This document shows positions 1 through 7,663 of a DNA stretch of 37,494 bases, in pieces. Both the position numbers and the translations under genes were made by a program. Each line of letters starts with the position of its first letter. Position 1 is the stretch's first letter. Origin of the DNA: Paracoccaceae bacterium (lineage in GTDB: Bacteria > Pseudomonadota > Alphaproteobacteria > Rhodobacterales > Rhodobacteraceae); the NCBI GenBank assembly GCA_027351005.1, contig DAIEJF010000187.1:1-37494 (forward strand), read 5' to 3'. The notes beneath the pieces are model-generated. The model was given only the letters and a program-made list of their open reading frames with translations. It had not been told where the DNA came from and did no database searches.

Positions 1-95
1 GGGGGGGCGGGCGCGGGGGCAGGTGTTCGCATCGGCGTCAACGGGACAGGGCCTGGGCCGGCCTTTGGGCGGTGCTCGGGCACGGGCTGCGTCAC
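1..95 (-). CDS. Start of a proline-rich protein, possibly a capsule export inner-membrane protein (partial)
   Basis: An open frame begins at GTG 95 and runs off the left edge without a stop, giving about 31 residues. It has a well-placed Shine-Dalgarno (GGAGG on the minus strand, 104-108, eight bases upstream). The visible residues are rich in proline and alanine (ending in PAPAPAP) with no hydrophobic segment yet. This would fit the cytoplasmic tail of a KpsE/Wzz-like capsule export protein. It is divergent from a polysaccharide export permease, which supports but does not prove that role. What is seen: start, ribosome site and composition. The family assignment is inference from position only; a chance frame in GC-rich DNA remains possible. 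Confidence 0.45.
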   Translation of the reverse strand, partial: MTQPVPEHRPKAGPGPVPLTPMRTPAPAPAP

Positions 96-172
96 ACCAT
101 CAACCTCCACGAAACCATTCGGGCGTTCCCTTCCTGTCAGGTGCCGATGAAACGAATCATTGGAGGAAAAAA

Positions 173-976
173 GTGAACGAAGCCTTCACCACGACCGCGA
201 CCGCGACGCTGCGCCCCGGGGCCGCGCTGCGCTCCATCGCCGCCCTGATCCAGCGCGAGATGGCGACGACCTACGGCCGCTCGCCCGGCGGCTATGTCTG
301 GGCGGTGCTGGAGCCGATCGGCGGCATTGCCGTCCTGTCGCTGGCCTTTTCCGTGTTCCTGCAGCGCCCTGCGCTTGGCACGAACTTTCCACTGTTCTAC
401 GCCACCGCGTTTCTGCCCTTCACGCTTTATGCCCAGCTTTCGGTGAAGCTGGCGCAGGCGATCCAGTTCTCGCGCCCGCTGCTGGCTTATCCGGCGGTCA
501 CCTTCGTCGATGCGCTTGCGGCGCGCTTCGCCCTGGCGCTGCTGACCCATGCGGTGGTCTTCGCGCTGGTGGTCATCGGCATCCACCTTGCCTTCGGGCT
601 TCGCGCCACGCTCGACTGGCCCGCGATCCTGCTCGGCTTCACCATGGCGGCGGCGCTGGGGCTGGGCGTCGGCACGCTGAATTGCTATCTGCGGGCGATG
701 CTGCCGATCTGGGATACCGTGTGGTCGGTCGCCAACCGTCCGCTGTTCCTGGTGTCGGGCATCGTGTTCCTGCTGGAAGGGATGCCCCCGTCGATGCGCG
801 GGCTTCTATGGTACAACCCGTTGATTCACATCACCGCAGAGATGCGCCGCGGGTTCTATCCCACCTATCACGCAACGGCGGCATCGCCGGCTTACGTCTT
901 TGCGCTGGCCCTGATCTCGCTTGCGCTGGGGCTTTTGCTGCTGAAGCGGGCGCATCGCGACATCCTGGCGGACTGA
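173..976 (+). CDS. ABC-2 type polysaccharide export permease (KpsM/Wzm family)
   Basis: Integral membrane half of an ABC transporter that exports a capsular or O-antigen-type polysaccharide across the inner membrane. I chose GTG 173 because GGAGG (162-166) lies six bases upstream; this gives 267 residues, the usual family size. Longer in-frame starts upstream add an arginine-rich leader without membrane character. The sequence has an amphipathic N-terminus (about residues 20-35, QREMATTYGRSPGGYVW, the conserved entry motif), about six hydrophobic segments, and the family's C-terminal 'NP..H..E..R..FYP' signature near residues 220-235. No ATP-binding partner is in view; it is probably left of the window. 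The next genes are a glycan-synthesis protein and a sulfotransferase-like protein, so the substrate may be a modified surface glycan (inference). Confidence 0.85.
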   Translation: MNEAFTTTATATLRPGAALRSIAALIQREMATTYGRSPGGYVWAVLEPIGGIAVLSLAFSVFLQRPALGTNFPLFYATAFLPFTLYAQLSVKLAQAIQFSRPLLAYPAVTFVDALAARFALALLTHAVVFALVVIGIHLAFGLRATLDWPAILLGFTMAAALGLGVGTLNCYLRAMLPIWDTVWSVANRPLFLVSGIVFLLEGMPPSMRGLLWYNPLIHITAEMRRGFYPTYHATAASPAYVFALALISLALGLLLLKRAHRDILAD

Positions 977-1088
977 GCCCCGGGGCGCCCGCGATCCCTG
1001 CCGACGGCGGGCCATGAAGGGTTAACCCGTTCTTCACCTTGATCGGGCTAGACCCGGATCGACGGCAGATCCTGCAACGGAGGTGCGA

Positions 1089-3293
1089 ATGACGGCCCAG
1101 TGGCTTCAGCGGGCGCGGTGGCTCGCGGCGTTCCTGACCCCCGATCCACGGGTGTCGGACTACCTGCGGGCGATCCGGCGGGGGCACCATTTCGACCGGA
1201 CGTTCTACCTTGGCGCCGATCCCGGAATGCACGCACTGTTCCGCGCCTTTCCCGAACGTCACTACGTCGTCTTCGGCGAACGCGAGGGGCGCCAGCCCAA
1301 CCCCGATTTCTCGCCCAGCGCCTATCTGCGCCACAACCCGGACCTGACCGCCTGGGCCGGGCGGCCCTACCTGCACTTCCTGCTCTACGGGCGGCGGGAA
1401 CAGCGCGTGACGCGCGAGCCGCCCGCCGGGGCCGAAACCGGGCAGCAACCCGCGCCCGTCCTGCGCCCGTCCGACGGGCCGAAGGCGGCCTTCGCGATCG
1501 TGGTGCATGTCTATTACCACGATCTGTGGCCCGAAATCGCAGCCCGGCTGCGGCTTCTCGATGTTCCGTTCGACCTTTTCGTCACCTTGACCGAAACCAC
1601 GCCGGGCGCCGCCGCGGCGCTGGCCGGCCGCATCCAGGCCGCCTTCCCCGGTGCACGCGCCATTCCGATGCCGAACCGCGGGCGCGACATCTTCCCCTTC
1701 GTGCATCTGGTCAACGCGGGCCTTCTGGACGGCTATCGGGCCGTGGCCAAGATCCATACCAAACGCTCGCCGCACCGGGCCGATGGCGACGACTGGCGGC
1801 GGACGCTGATCGACGGGGTCCTGCCGGGGGCGGCAACCGGGCAATTGCTGCTCCGCTTCCTGGCCGATGCCGATGCCGGGGTCTGGGTCGCCGACGGCCA
1901 GCATTATCGTGACCCGGGCTGGTGGGGCGGAAACTTCGACATCACCGCCTGGCTTCTGCGGCGGGTGGAGATTCGGGCCGAACGCGACCGGCTCTCGTTT
2001 CCCGCCGGGTCGATGTACTGGCTGAAGCCGGTGATGATCGGCATGATCCGCGGCCTGCAACTGGACCAGTCGCTGTTCGAGACCGAATGCGGCCAGGTGG
2101 ATGGCACGCTGGCCCATGCCGTGGAACGCGCGCTGGGCGCCATCGTGGCGGACGCGGGCCTTGTGGTGCGCGAGACGTCGGCCATGCGGCCGCCGGTGGC
2201 CGCGCCGCTGCCGGATCGGGCGCGCTATGTCTCGGCCTTCTACCTGCCGCAGTTTCACCGGGTGGCCGAAAATGACGCCTGGTGGGGCCGGGGCTATACC
2301 GAATGGCAGGCGGCGGCCCGCGCCCGGCCCCAGTTCGACGGCCATGCCCAGCCCGCCCTTCCGGGTGACCTTGGCTTCTACGACCTGCGCCAGACCGAGG
2401 TGATGGGCGAACAGGCGGCGCTGGCCCGGGCGGCAGGCATCGACGCCTTCTGCGTCTATCACTACTGGTTCGACGGCCACCGCCTGCTGGAAGCCCCGCT
2501 CGACGGCCTGTTGCAGCGCGAAGAGGTGGATTTTCCCTTCTACCTCTGCTGGGCCAACGAAAGCTGGCGGCGCAATTGGGATGGCCTGTCAGGCGAGGTC
2601 CTGATGCGGCAAGGCTACGCGCCGGGGTTCGAGGAAGGTCTGGCCGTGTCGACCCTGCCCTACCTGCGCGATCCACGCTACCAGCGCCCCGACGGGCGCC
2701 GCCCCCGGTTCCTGATCTACCGGCCCGAGGACCTGCCCGACCCGCCCGCCAACGTGGCGCGTCTGCGGGCCGCCTGGGCCGCGCTGGGGGTGGGCGAGGT
2801 GGAACTGGGCGCCGTCCGTTTCCACCTGGGCGGGGCCTCGCCCATACCGGCGGATCTGTTCGATTTCTGGGTCGAGATGCCGCCGCATGGCCTGGTGGAG
2901 GGCGAGGATTACCTCTTCGGCGGGCCCGGCGGCAACCGCATGGCGCAGGGGCCGGGCCCGGACTTTCGCGGGCTGGTCTACGATTACCGCCGGATCGCGG
3001 CACGCAGCCTGACCGCGGCCCATGCCGCCCGCCTGCCGCCGAACACCATCGCGGGAATCATGCCCGCCTGGGACAACACCGCCCGCCGCGGCAGTCAGGC
3101 GCATGTGGCCTGGGGCGCCAATCCGGCCAGCTTCCGCGTCTGGCTGCACGGCCTTGCGCGGCACCGGCTGGCGGGGTCCTACCGGCAGGAGCTGTTCCTG
3201 AACGCCTGGAACGAATGGGCGGAACGCGCAGTGCTGGAACCCGGCCGCCAATACGGGCGGGCCTACCTTGACGTGCTGGCAGAGTGGCGCTGA
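1089..3293 (+). CDS. Multi-domain polysaccharide synthesis protein (RgpF-like plus WbsX-like glycosyltransferase)
   Basis: Large 734-residue cytoplasmic protein. Start ATG 1089 is preceded by GGAGG (1079-1083); a GTG two codons earlier overlaps that site and is less likely. Three parts can be seen. Residues about 36-105 hold two copies of the 'Y...NPD....P..HFL..G..E.R' module common at the N-terminus of bacterial glycosyltransferases. Residues about 134-360 resemble rhamnan synthesis protein F (AIVVHVYYHDLW, PNRGRDIFPF, KIHTKRSPH). Residues about 378-734 resemble the WbsX glycosyltransferase family (FYLPQFH, WWGRGYTEW, YHYWFDG, CWANESW, and NAWNEWAE near the end). The role is most likely assembly of a rhamnose-containing or similar surface glycan. 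The exact sugar and linkage cannot be read from sequence. It is followed at three bases by the sulfotransferase-like gene, so the two are probably cotranscribed. Confidence 0.8.
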   Translation: MTAQWLQRARWLAAFLTPDPRVSDYLRAIRRGHHFDRTFYLGADPGMHALFRAFPERHYVVFGEREGRQPNPDFSPSAYLRHNPDLTAWAGRPYLHFLLYGRREQRVTREPPAGAETGQQPAPVLRPSDGPKAAFAIVVHVYYHDLWPEIAARLRLLDVPFDLFVTLTETTPGAAAALAGRIQAAFPGARAIPMPNRGRDIFPFVHLVNAGLLDGYRAVAKIHTKRSPHRADGDDWRRTLIDGVLPGAATGQLLLRFLADADAGVWVADGQHYRDPGWWGGNFDITAWLLRRVEIRAERDRLSFPAGSMYWLKPVMIGMIRGLQLDQSLFETECGQVDGTLAHAVERALGAIVADAGLVVRETSAMRPPVAAPLPDRARYVSAFYLPQFHRVAENDAWWGRGYTEWQAAARARPQFDGHAQPALPGDLGFYDLRQTEVMGEQAALARAAGIDAFCVYHYWFDGHRLLEAPLDGLLQREEVDFPFYLCWANESWRRNWDGLSGEVLMRQGYAPGFEEGLAVSTLPYLRDPRYQRPDGRRPRFLIYRPEDLPDPPANVARLRAAWAALGVGEVELGAVRFHLGGASPIPADLFDFWVEMPPHGLVEGEDYLFGGPGGNRMAQGPGPDFRGLVYDYRRIAARSLTAAHAARLPPNTIAGIMPAWDNTARRGSQAHVAWGANPASFRVWLHGLARHRLAGSYRQELFLNAWNEWAERAVLEPGRQYGRAYLDVLAEWR

Positions 3294-3296
3294 GCG

Positions 3297-4283
3297 ATGG
3301 CGCGGCTTGTTCTTCACATCGGCACGCACAAGACGGCGACCACCACGTTGCAGGACACCTTTGCCGCCAACCGGGCGCTTCTGGCGCGCGAGGGGCTGAT
3401 CTATCCCAAGATTGGCCAGGCCACGGGCCACCATGGGCTGGTGATGGAATGGCTGGCGCTGCCGCCGGTCTACGCGCTGCCGGGCGGCCCTGCCGCGGCC
3501 TGGGGGCGGATCGCCGCGCTGGCCCGCGGGCCCGGCGTGGTGTTCCTGAGCAGCGAGGAATTCTCGCGCGGGCAGCCCCTGCCCCGGGTGGATTTCCGCG
3601 CCCTGCGCCAACGGCTTGCGGGGTTCGAGGGGGTGACCGTGCTGTGCACCCTGCGCGACCAGCTGTCCTATCTGCAGTCGATCTATCTCGAAGTGTCCAA
3701 GAAGCAGGTGCCGCAGCCCTGGTCCGTGTTTCTGGCCGAGGCGCTGACCACCGGCTATGCGGCCGGGCTGTTTCTGGACTTCGCCGCGCTGGATGGCTTT
3801 CTGCGCACCGCCTTCGCCCCAGACGAGATCCGCTACCTCGATTTCGCAACCGCACGGGGGGCCCCCGGCGGCATCCTTGGCGCGGCCCTGCAGGCGGCGG
3901 GATGCGACCTGCCCGCGGCGGCGCTGCGCCAGGTGGAGGACGGGGCGGCGAATGTCTCGCCCGATCCGCTGGCCGCCTGGGCCGCCAACCAGATCGCGGC
4001 CCCTTATCCGGTTTCCGAAGCACTGCTGGCGCTGACCACCGCGGCCCTGCGCGCAGACCTGGATCCGGCGGTGCGCACCACGCTCTACACACGGGCCGAA
4101 GAGGTGCGGCTTCTGCAGCATATCGCGCCGCTGAATGCCCGCTTTGCCGAAAGCCTGGCCGCCCGCCAGCCGGGCTTCCGCATCACCATGGCCCCACCCC
4201 CACCCCGGCGCATGTTCCGCGAGGATGTGCAGCCCGGCTTCTGGCTGCGGGTGGCGCGCCGGTTGCACGCCGATGCGGCCTAG
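3297..4283 (+). CDS. Sulfotransferase-like protein
   Basis: Protein of 328 residues starting three bases after the preceding stop. Its N-terminus (residues 4-18, LVLHIGTHKTATTTLQ) is the P-loop-like loop that binds the 5'-phosphosulfate of PAPS in sulfotransferases; the usual form is 'HIG.PKTGTT.LQ'. A region around residues 108-140 (CTLRDQLSYLQSIY) matches the conserved 'R.P.....S.Y' 3'-phosphate-binding segment in position. No signal peptide or membrane segment is apparent, so it should act in the cytoplasm. Placed behind a glycan-synthesis gene, it may sulfate that polysaccharide (inference). The C-terminal half shows no motif I recognise. Its stop is directly abutted by the stop of the convergent pip gene. 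Confidence 0.7.
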   Translation: MARLVLHIGTHKTATTTLQDTFAANRALLAREGLIYPKIGQATGHHGLVMEWLALPPVYALPGGPAAAWGRIAALARGPGVVFLSSEEFSRGQPLPRVDFRALRQRLAGFEGVTVLCTLRDQLSYLQSIYLEVSKKQVPQPWSVFLAEALTTGYAAGLFLDFAALDGFLRTAFAPDEIRYLDFATARGAPGGILGAALQAAGCDLPAAALRQVEDGAANVSPDPLAAWAANQIAAPYPVSEALLALTTAALRADLDPAVRTTLYTRAEEVRLLQHIAPLNARFAESLAARQPGFRITMAPPPPRRMFREDVQPGFWLRVARRLHADAA

Positions 4284-5273
4284 CTAAAGCTCCAGCGCAT
4301 CGGCCTGGCCCCGCAGCAGATCCATCGTGCGCACCAGCTCGGCGCTGATGCCGGGTTCCGACAGCGCATGGCCCGCCGCCGGGATCATCCGGAGGTCGGC
4401 GCGATCCCAGCCCTGCGCCAGTTTCCAGGCCGACATCGGGGGGCAGATCATGTCATAGCGCCCCTGCACCAGAACCGCCGGGATATGCGCGATCCGGTGC
4501 CGCTGCGCCAGGATCCAGCCGTCCTGCGGCAGGAACCCGTCATGGGTGAAATAGTGGTTCTCAAGCCGGGAAAAGGCCCGGGCGTAATCCGCCGGGCTCT
4601 CGCCCAGGGTCACGTCATGGTCGATGGTGGCCAGCGCGTTTTCCCACCCGGCCCAGAGCCGGGCAAAGCGCGTCTCTTCCGCCCCGTTGCCCGAAAACAG
4701 GCGGCGGCCATAGGCGGCGATCAGGTCGGCGCGTTCGGTCTCGGGCACGGCCCCGGCAAAGCGCGCCCAGTGTTCCGGCCAGAACGCCCCCGCCCCGCCG
4801 CCGTAGAACCAATTCAGCTCGGCCCGGGTCATCAGGAAGATACCGCGCAGGATCAGGCCCGCGGCGCGGTCGGGATGGCTGATGGCATAGATCAGCGCCA
4901 GCGTGGCGCCCCAGCTTCCGCCAAACACCAGCCAGCGCCGGATGCCCAGCACCGCGCGGATGCGCTCCATGTCGGCCACCAGGTGCCAGGTGGTGTTCGC
5001 CTCGACGCTGGCATGGGGGCGCGAGCGGCCGCAGCCGCGCTGGTCGAACAGGATGATGCGATAGACGCTGGGGTCGAAATACCGCCGCATCGCCGGGCTG
5101 CATCCGCCGCCGGGCCCGCCATGGACCACCACCACGGGAATCCCCGAGGGCAGGCCGCATTGTTCGACATAGACGCGGTGGCCATCGCCCACGTCCAGCA
5201 TGCGCTGATCGAAGGGCTCGATCGGCGGGTAAAGGAATTCGACTGCGCGCTTTTGGCCTGAGGTTTTATCCAT
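4284..5273 (-). CDS. pip: Prolyl iminopeptidase (proline aminopeptidase)
   Basis: Serine peptidase of the alpha/beta-hydrolase fold (family S33) that removes N-terminal proline from peptides in the cytoplasm. With ATG 5273 the protein has 329 residues, normal for the family. An upstream in-frame extension would add a spurious hydrophobic leader. Visible features are the oxyanion/substrate motif HGGPGGG (51-57), DQRGCGRS (77-84), the nucleophile elbow GGSWG with Ser120, and the likely Asp274 (GRYDMICPP) and His302 (AAGHALSEPG). A WFYGGGAGAFWPEHW segment (155-169) belongs to the cap domain typical of this peptidase. It is divergent from ubiG with 70 bases between starts. Confidence 0.93.
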   Translation of the reverse strand: MDKTSGQKRAVEFLYPPIEPFDQRMLDVGDGHRVYVEQCGLPSGIPVVVVHGGPGGGCSPAMRRYFDPSVYRIILFDQRGCGRSRPHASVEANTTWHLVADMERIRAVLGIRRWLVFGGSWGATLALIYAISHPDRAAGLILRGIFLMTRAELNWFYGGGAGAFWPEHWARFAGAVPETERADLIAAYGRRLFSGNGAEETRFARLWAGWENALATIDHDVTLGESPADYARAFSRLENHYFTHDGFLPQDGWILAQRHRIAHIPAVLVQGRYDMICPPMSAWKLAQGWDRADLRMIPAAGHALSEPGISAELVRTMDLLRGQADALEL

Positions 5274-5287
5274 GACCGACCTATATA

Positions 5288-5304
5288 GGGGCAAAAGGTG
5301 CCCC
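5288..5304. promoter_or_regulatory. Short inverted repeat between divergent pip and ubiG
   Basis: GGGGCA (5288-5293) and TGCCCC (5299-5304) form a perfect six-base inverted repeat with a five-base AAAGG spacer. A TATATA stretch (5282-5287) lies immediately before it. It sits in the only 70 bases that can hold promoters for both genes, so it could be an operator or a leader hairpin. No binding protein is suggested by the sequence. Confidence 0.25.
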
Positions 5305-5343
5305 GCCACGGGCCTGACCACAAGATAAAAGGACAAGGGCGCG

Positions 5344-6087
5344 ATGACTGCCGAAACCACCGTTGACGCCGCCGAGGTGGCGAAGTTCGAGGCGATGGCC
5401 GCCGAGTGGTGGGACCCGACCGGAAAATTCAGGCCGCTGCACCAGATGAACCCCTGCCGACTGGATTACATCACCCGCCAGGTGGCCGCGGAATTCGACC
5501 GCGACCTGACCGCCCCTGCCCCCTTCGCGGGTCTGCGTGTGCTGGATATCGGCTGCGGCGGCGGCCTTCTGTCAGAGCCGATGGCGCGTCTGGGTGCCGA
5601 TGTGGTGGGCGCCGATGCCGCCCCGCGCAACATCCCCGTGGCCCGGCTTCATGCCGAACAATCGGGGCTGGCGATCGACTACCGCAACACCACGGCCGAG
5701 GCGATGGCCGCGGCGGGCGAGCGGTTCGACGTGGTTCTGAACATGGAAGTTGTGGAACATGTGGCCGATCCGCTGGCCTATCTGACGGCCTGCCACGATC
5801 TGCTGAGGCCCGGCGGGCTGATGATCTGCTCGACGCTGAACCGCAACGCCAAAAGCTTCATGATGGCGATCGTGGGCGCCGAATGGGTGATGCGCTGGCT
5901 GCCCAAGGGCACCCACGACTGGCAGAAGTTCATCACCCCCGACGAGCTTTACGATCTGATCCGCCGCGCCGGTCTGCTGCCGGTCGATCGCAAGGGGATG
6001 GTGTTCAACCCTGTCGGCTGGTCGTGGAGCCTGTCGGACCGCGATCTGAGCGTGAACTACGTCACCGCATCGCGCCGTCCGGCCTAG
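5344..6087 (+). CDS. ubiG: Ubiquinone biosynthesis O-methyltransferase
   Basis: SAM-dependent methyltransferase that performs both O-methylation steps of ubiquinone synthesis at the inner membrane face. The 247-residue protein has the diagnostic N-terminal [20 protein letters not shown] segment (21-40), motif [15 protein letters not shown] (68-81), an acidic motif II (VVGADA), the post-motif 'NMEVVEHV' and the STLNRN loop. It contains the C-terminal '[13 protein letters not shown]' stretch typical of UbiG. It is monocistronic as far as can be seen. Its TAG stop shares four bases (CTAG, 6084-6087) with the stop of the convergent MarR-family gene. Confidence 0.95.
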   Translation: MTAETTVDAAEVAKFEAMAAEWWDPTGKFRPLHQMNPCRLDYITRQVAAEFDRDLTAPAPFAGLRVLDIGCGGGLLSEPMARLGADVVGADAAPRNIPVARLHAEQSGLAIDYRNTTAEAMAAAGERFDVVLNMEVVEHVADPLAYLTACHDLLRPGGLMICSTLNRNAKSFMMAIVGAEWVMRWLPKGTHDWQKFITPDELYDLIRRAGLLPVDRKGMVFNPVGWSWSLSDRDLSVNYVTASRRPA

Positions 6088-6536
6088 GCGGCGGGGTCGT
6101 CGCGCTCGAACCGCAGGCGCATCTCGCGCAGCACGGGCAGCAGCGCGCGCACCCGGTCGGGGCCAAGGTCGGCCACCACGCCGCGAATCACCGGGGTGAT
6201 GGATTGCAGCGCGGCGTCGCGCGCACGGCGCCCCGCGGGGCTGATGGCCACGAACTTGCGCCGCGCATCGTCCCAGTCAGGGCGGATGTGGACATGGCCC
6301 GCCCATTCCAGCTTGGCTAGCGTGTTCGTCATCGCGCCGCGGGTAACATGGAAGGTCCGCGCAAGCTGGGCCGGTGTGCGTTCGTCGCTGACCCGGGCAA
6401 GGTGGTTCAGCACGCCGAAATGCGACAGTTCCATCCCCTTCGGCAGCGCCTTCGAGACATGCGCGCGGGCCAGCTGATCGGCCATGAACAGCTCGGAAAA
6501 CAGGGCGTTGGCCAGGTCTTCGGGGGTTTCGGCCAT
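6084..6536 (-). CDS. MarR-family transcriptional regulator
   Basis: Winged-helix DNA-binding regulator of 150 residues with ATG 6536, whose A is shared with the TGA of the upstream nitrilase-like gene. A GTG one codon earlier is also possible. The core shows the MarR layout: an N-terminal dimer helix, then '[26 protein letters not shown]' with '[19 protein letters not shown]' as the helix-turn-helix, then the wing ([19 protein letters not shown]), then a C-terminal dimer helix. MarR proteins usually bind as dimers to palindromes and respond to phenolic or oxidising ligands. No cysteine is present in this one, so direct thiol sensing is unlikely. Its tight coupling to a nitrilase-like amidase and a glutaredoxin suggests, without proof, a link to small-molecule or redox stress. 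Confidence 0.88.
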   Translation of the reverse strand: MAETPEDLANALFSELFMADQLARAHVSKALPKGMELSHFGVLNHLARVSDERTPAQLARTFHVTRGAMTNTLAKLEWAGHVHIRPDWDDARRKFVAISPAGRRARDAALQSITPVIRGVVADLGPDRVRALLPVLREMRLRFERDDPAA

Positions 6537-7366
6537 CACGGGCCTGCGAACGGCCGGTCATGCGAGAGCGAGGGTACCCGCGCCCGCGCCCGCGCCACCT
6601 CGGCCCGGTCGATCTCGACGAAGGTCACGCCGACCTTTGCCCCCGCGTCCGACAGAACCTCGCCCCAGGGCGCCACGGCCAGCGCGTGGCCATGGGTCTT
6701 GCGTTCCTTGCCGTCACGCGACCGGTGGGTGCCCACCTGCGCGGGCGCCAGAACATAGCAGCCCGTCTCGATCGCGCGGGCGCGCAACAGCACCTCCCAA
6801 TGGGCGGCGCCGGTGATGTGGTTGAAGGCCGCGGGCACGGTCAGCACCTCGGCCCCGGCCTTGGCCAGCGCACGGTAAAGATGGGGAAAGCGCACATCGT
6901 AGCAGACACTCATCCCCACCGCCGCGAAGGGGGTCCCGGCCACGACGGCCCGGTCGCCCGGCCGATAGCCGGCCGATTCGCGATAGACCTCGGTGGCGGT
7001 CACGTTCACGTCGAACATGTGGATCTTGTCGTAGCGCGCAGCGATGGCCCCGTCGGGCGCAACCAGGAACGAACGGTTGGCAAACCGCCCGTCGGCATCG
7101 TCGGTCTTCAGCCCCAGCGAGCCGATCAGCAGCCAGATGCCCAGCGCCTTCGCCTCGGCCCGAAGCGCGGCCAGCGTGGGGTCGGTCTCTTCAGGGTGGA
7201 GCACCTGCCGCTGCCAGGCCCGGTCCGAGGACAGGCAGTTGGTCACCTCGGGCGTCAGCACGAAGCCCGCGCCGCCCTGTGCCGCGGCACGCACCAGCGC
7301 CAGCGTCTCGACAAGGTTCTCCTCGGGGTCGTCCGAGACGTTCAGTTGCACAAGGCCCGCGCGCAT
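6536..7366 (-). CDS. Carbon-nitrogen hydrolase, Nit1/Nit2-like (deaminated-glutathione amidase type)
   Basis: Nitrilase-superfamily amidohydrolase of 276 residues. The catalytic triad is visible: Glu40 (FVLTPEVTN), Lys114 (RYDKIHMFDV) and Cys155 (GMSVCYDVRFP). The motif HMFDV after the lysine and the CYDVRFP cysteine loop resemble the Nit1/Nit2 branch. Members of that branch hydrolyse deaminated glutathione or omega-amides, a metabolite-repair role in the cytoplasm. The gene lies three bases after grxC and shares one base with the MarR gene, so the three are almost certainly one transcript. A glutathione-repair enzyme beside a glutathione-dependent glutaredoxin is coherent, but the exact substrate is inferred. 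Confidence 0.88.
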   Translation of the reverse strand: MRAGLVQLNVSDDPEENLVETLALVRAAAQGGAGFVLTPEVTNCLSSDRAWQRQVLHPEETDPTLAALRAEAKALGIWLLIGSLGLKTDDADGRFANRSFLVAPDGAIAARYDKIHMFDVNVTATEVYRESAGYRPGDRAVVAGTPFAAVGMSVCYDVRFPHLYRALAKAGAEVLTVPAAFNHITGAAHWEVLLRARAIETGCYVLAPAQVGTHRSRDGKERKTHGHALAVAPWGEVLSDAGAKVGVTFVEIDRAEVARARARVPSLSHDRPFAGP

Positions 7367-7369
7367 CGC

Positions 7370-7627
7370 CTAATCCGCCAGAAGCGGGTCAAGCCTGCCC
7401 GCGCGGTCCAGCGCGTAAAGGTCATCGCAGCCGCCCACATGGGTGCCGCCGATGAAGATCTGCGGCACCGTATGGCCGCCATGCGCGCGGTCCATCATCA
7501 CCCGGCGCAGCGCCGGATCGCCGGACACGTCATGTTCGGTGAAGGCCACGCCCTTCTGGGTCAGAAGCCGTTTGGCGGCATGGCAATAGCCGCAGCTGGG
7601 CGACGTGTAGATTTCGACGGGTTTCAT
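7370..7627 (-). CDS. grxC: Glutaredoxin 3 family (dithiol, CGYC active site)
   Basis: Small 85-residue glutathione-dependent oxidoreductase of the thioredoxin fold that reduces protein disulfides and mixed disulfides. The active site is Cys12-Gly-Tyr-Cys15, where the classical site is CPYC. The family's TVP cis-proline motif (HTVPQIFIGG) and the glutathione-binding GGCDDL near residues 65-70 are present. A strong ribosome site (GGGGA) precedes ATG 7627. It lies 36 bases downstream of comF and three bases upstream of the nitrilase-like gene. The dithiol site suggests full disulfide reductase activity rather than iron-sulfur transfer. Confidence 0.93.
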   Translation of the reverse strand: MKPVEIYTSPSCGYCHAAKRLLTQKGVAFTEHDVSGDPALRRVMMDRAHGGHTVPQIFIGGTHVGGCDDLYALDRAGRLDPLLAD

Positions 7628-7663
7628 GGCTCGTTCCCCTGGTTGCGCCGGAACTATAGGGAT

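Noticed and set aside
23-172. N-terminal extension of the export permease to an upstream ATG at 23
   Set aside because: The extension lacks a ribosome site and is arginine-rich; GTG 173 has an ideal GGAGG and gives the standard family length.
831-2480. A 549-codon open frame on the minus strand under the glycan-synthesis gene
   Set aside because: Its residues are dominated by Gly, Arg, Pro and Gln with no domain, as expected for the complement of GC-rich coding DNA; the plus-strand protein has clear family motifs.
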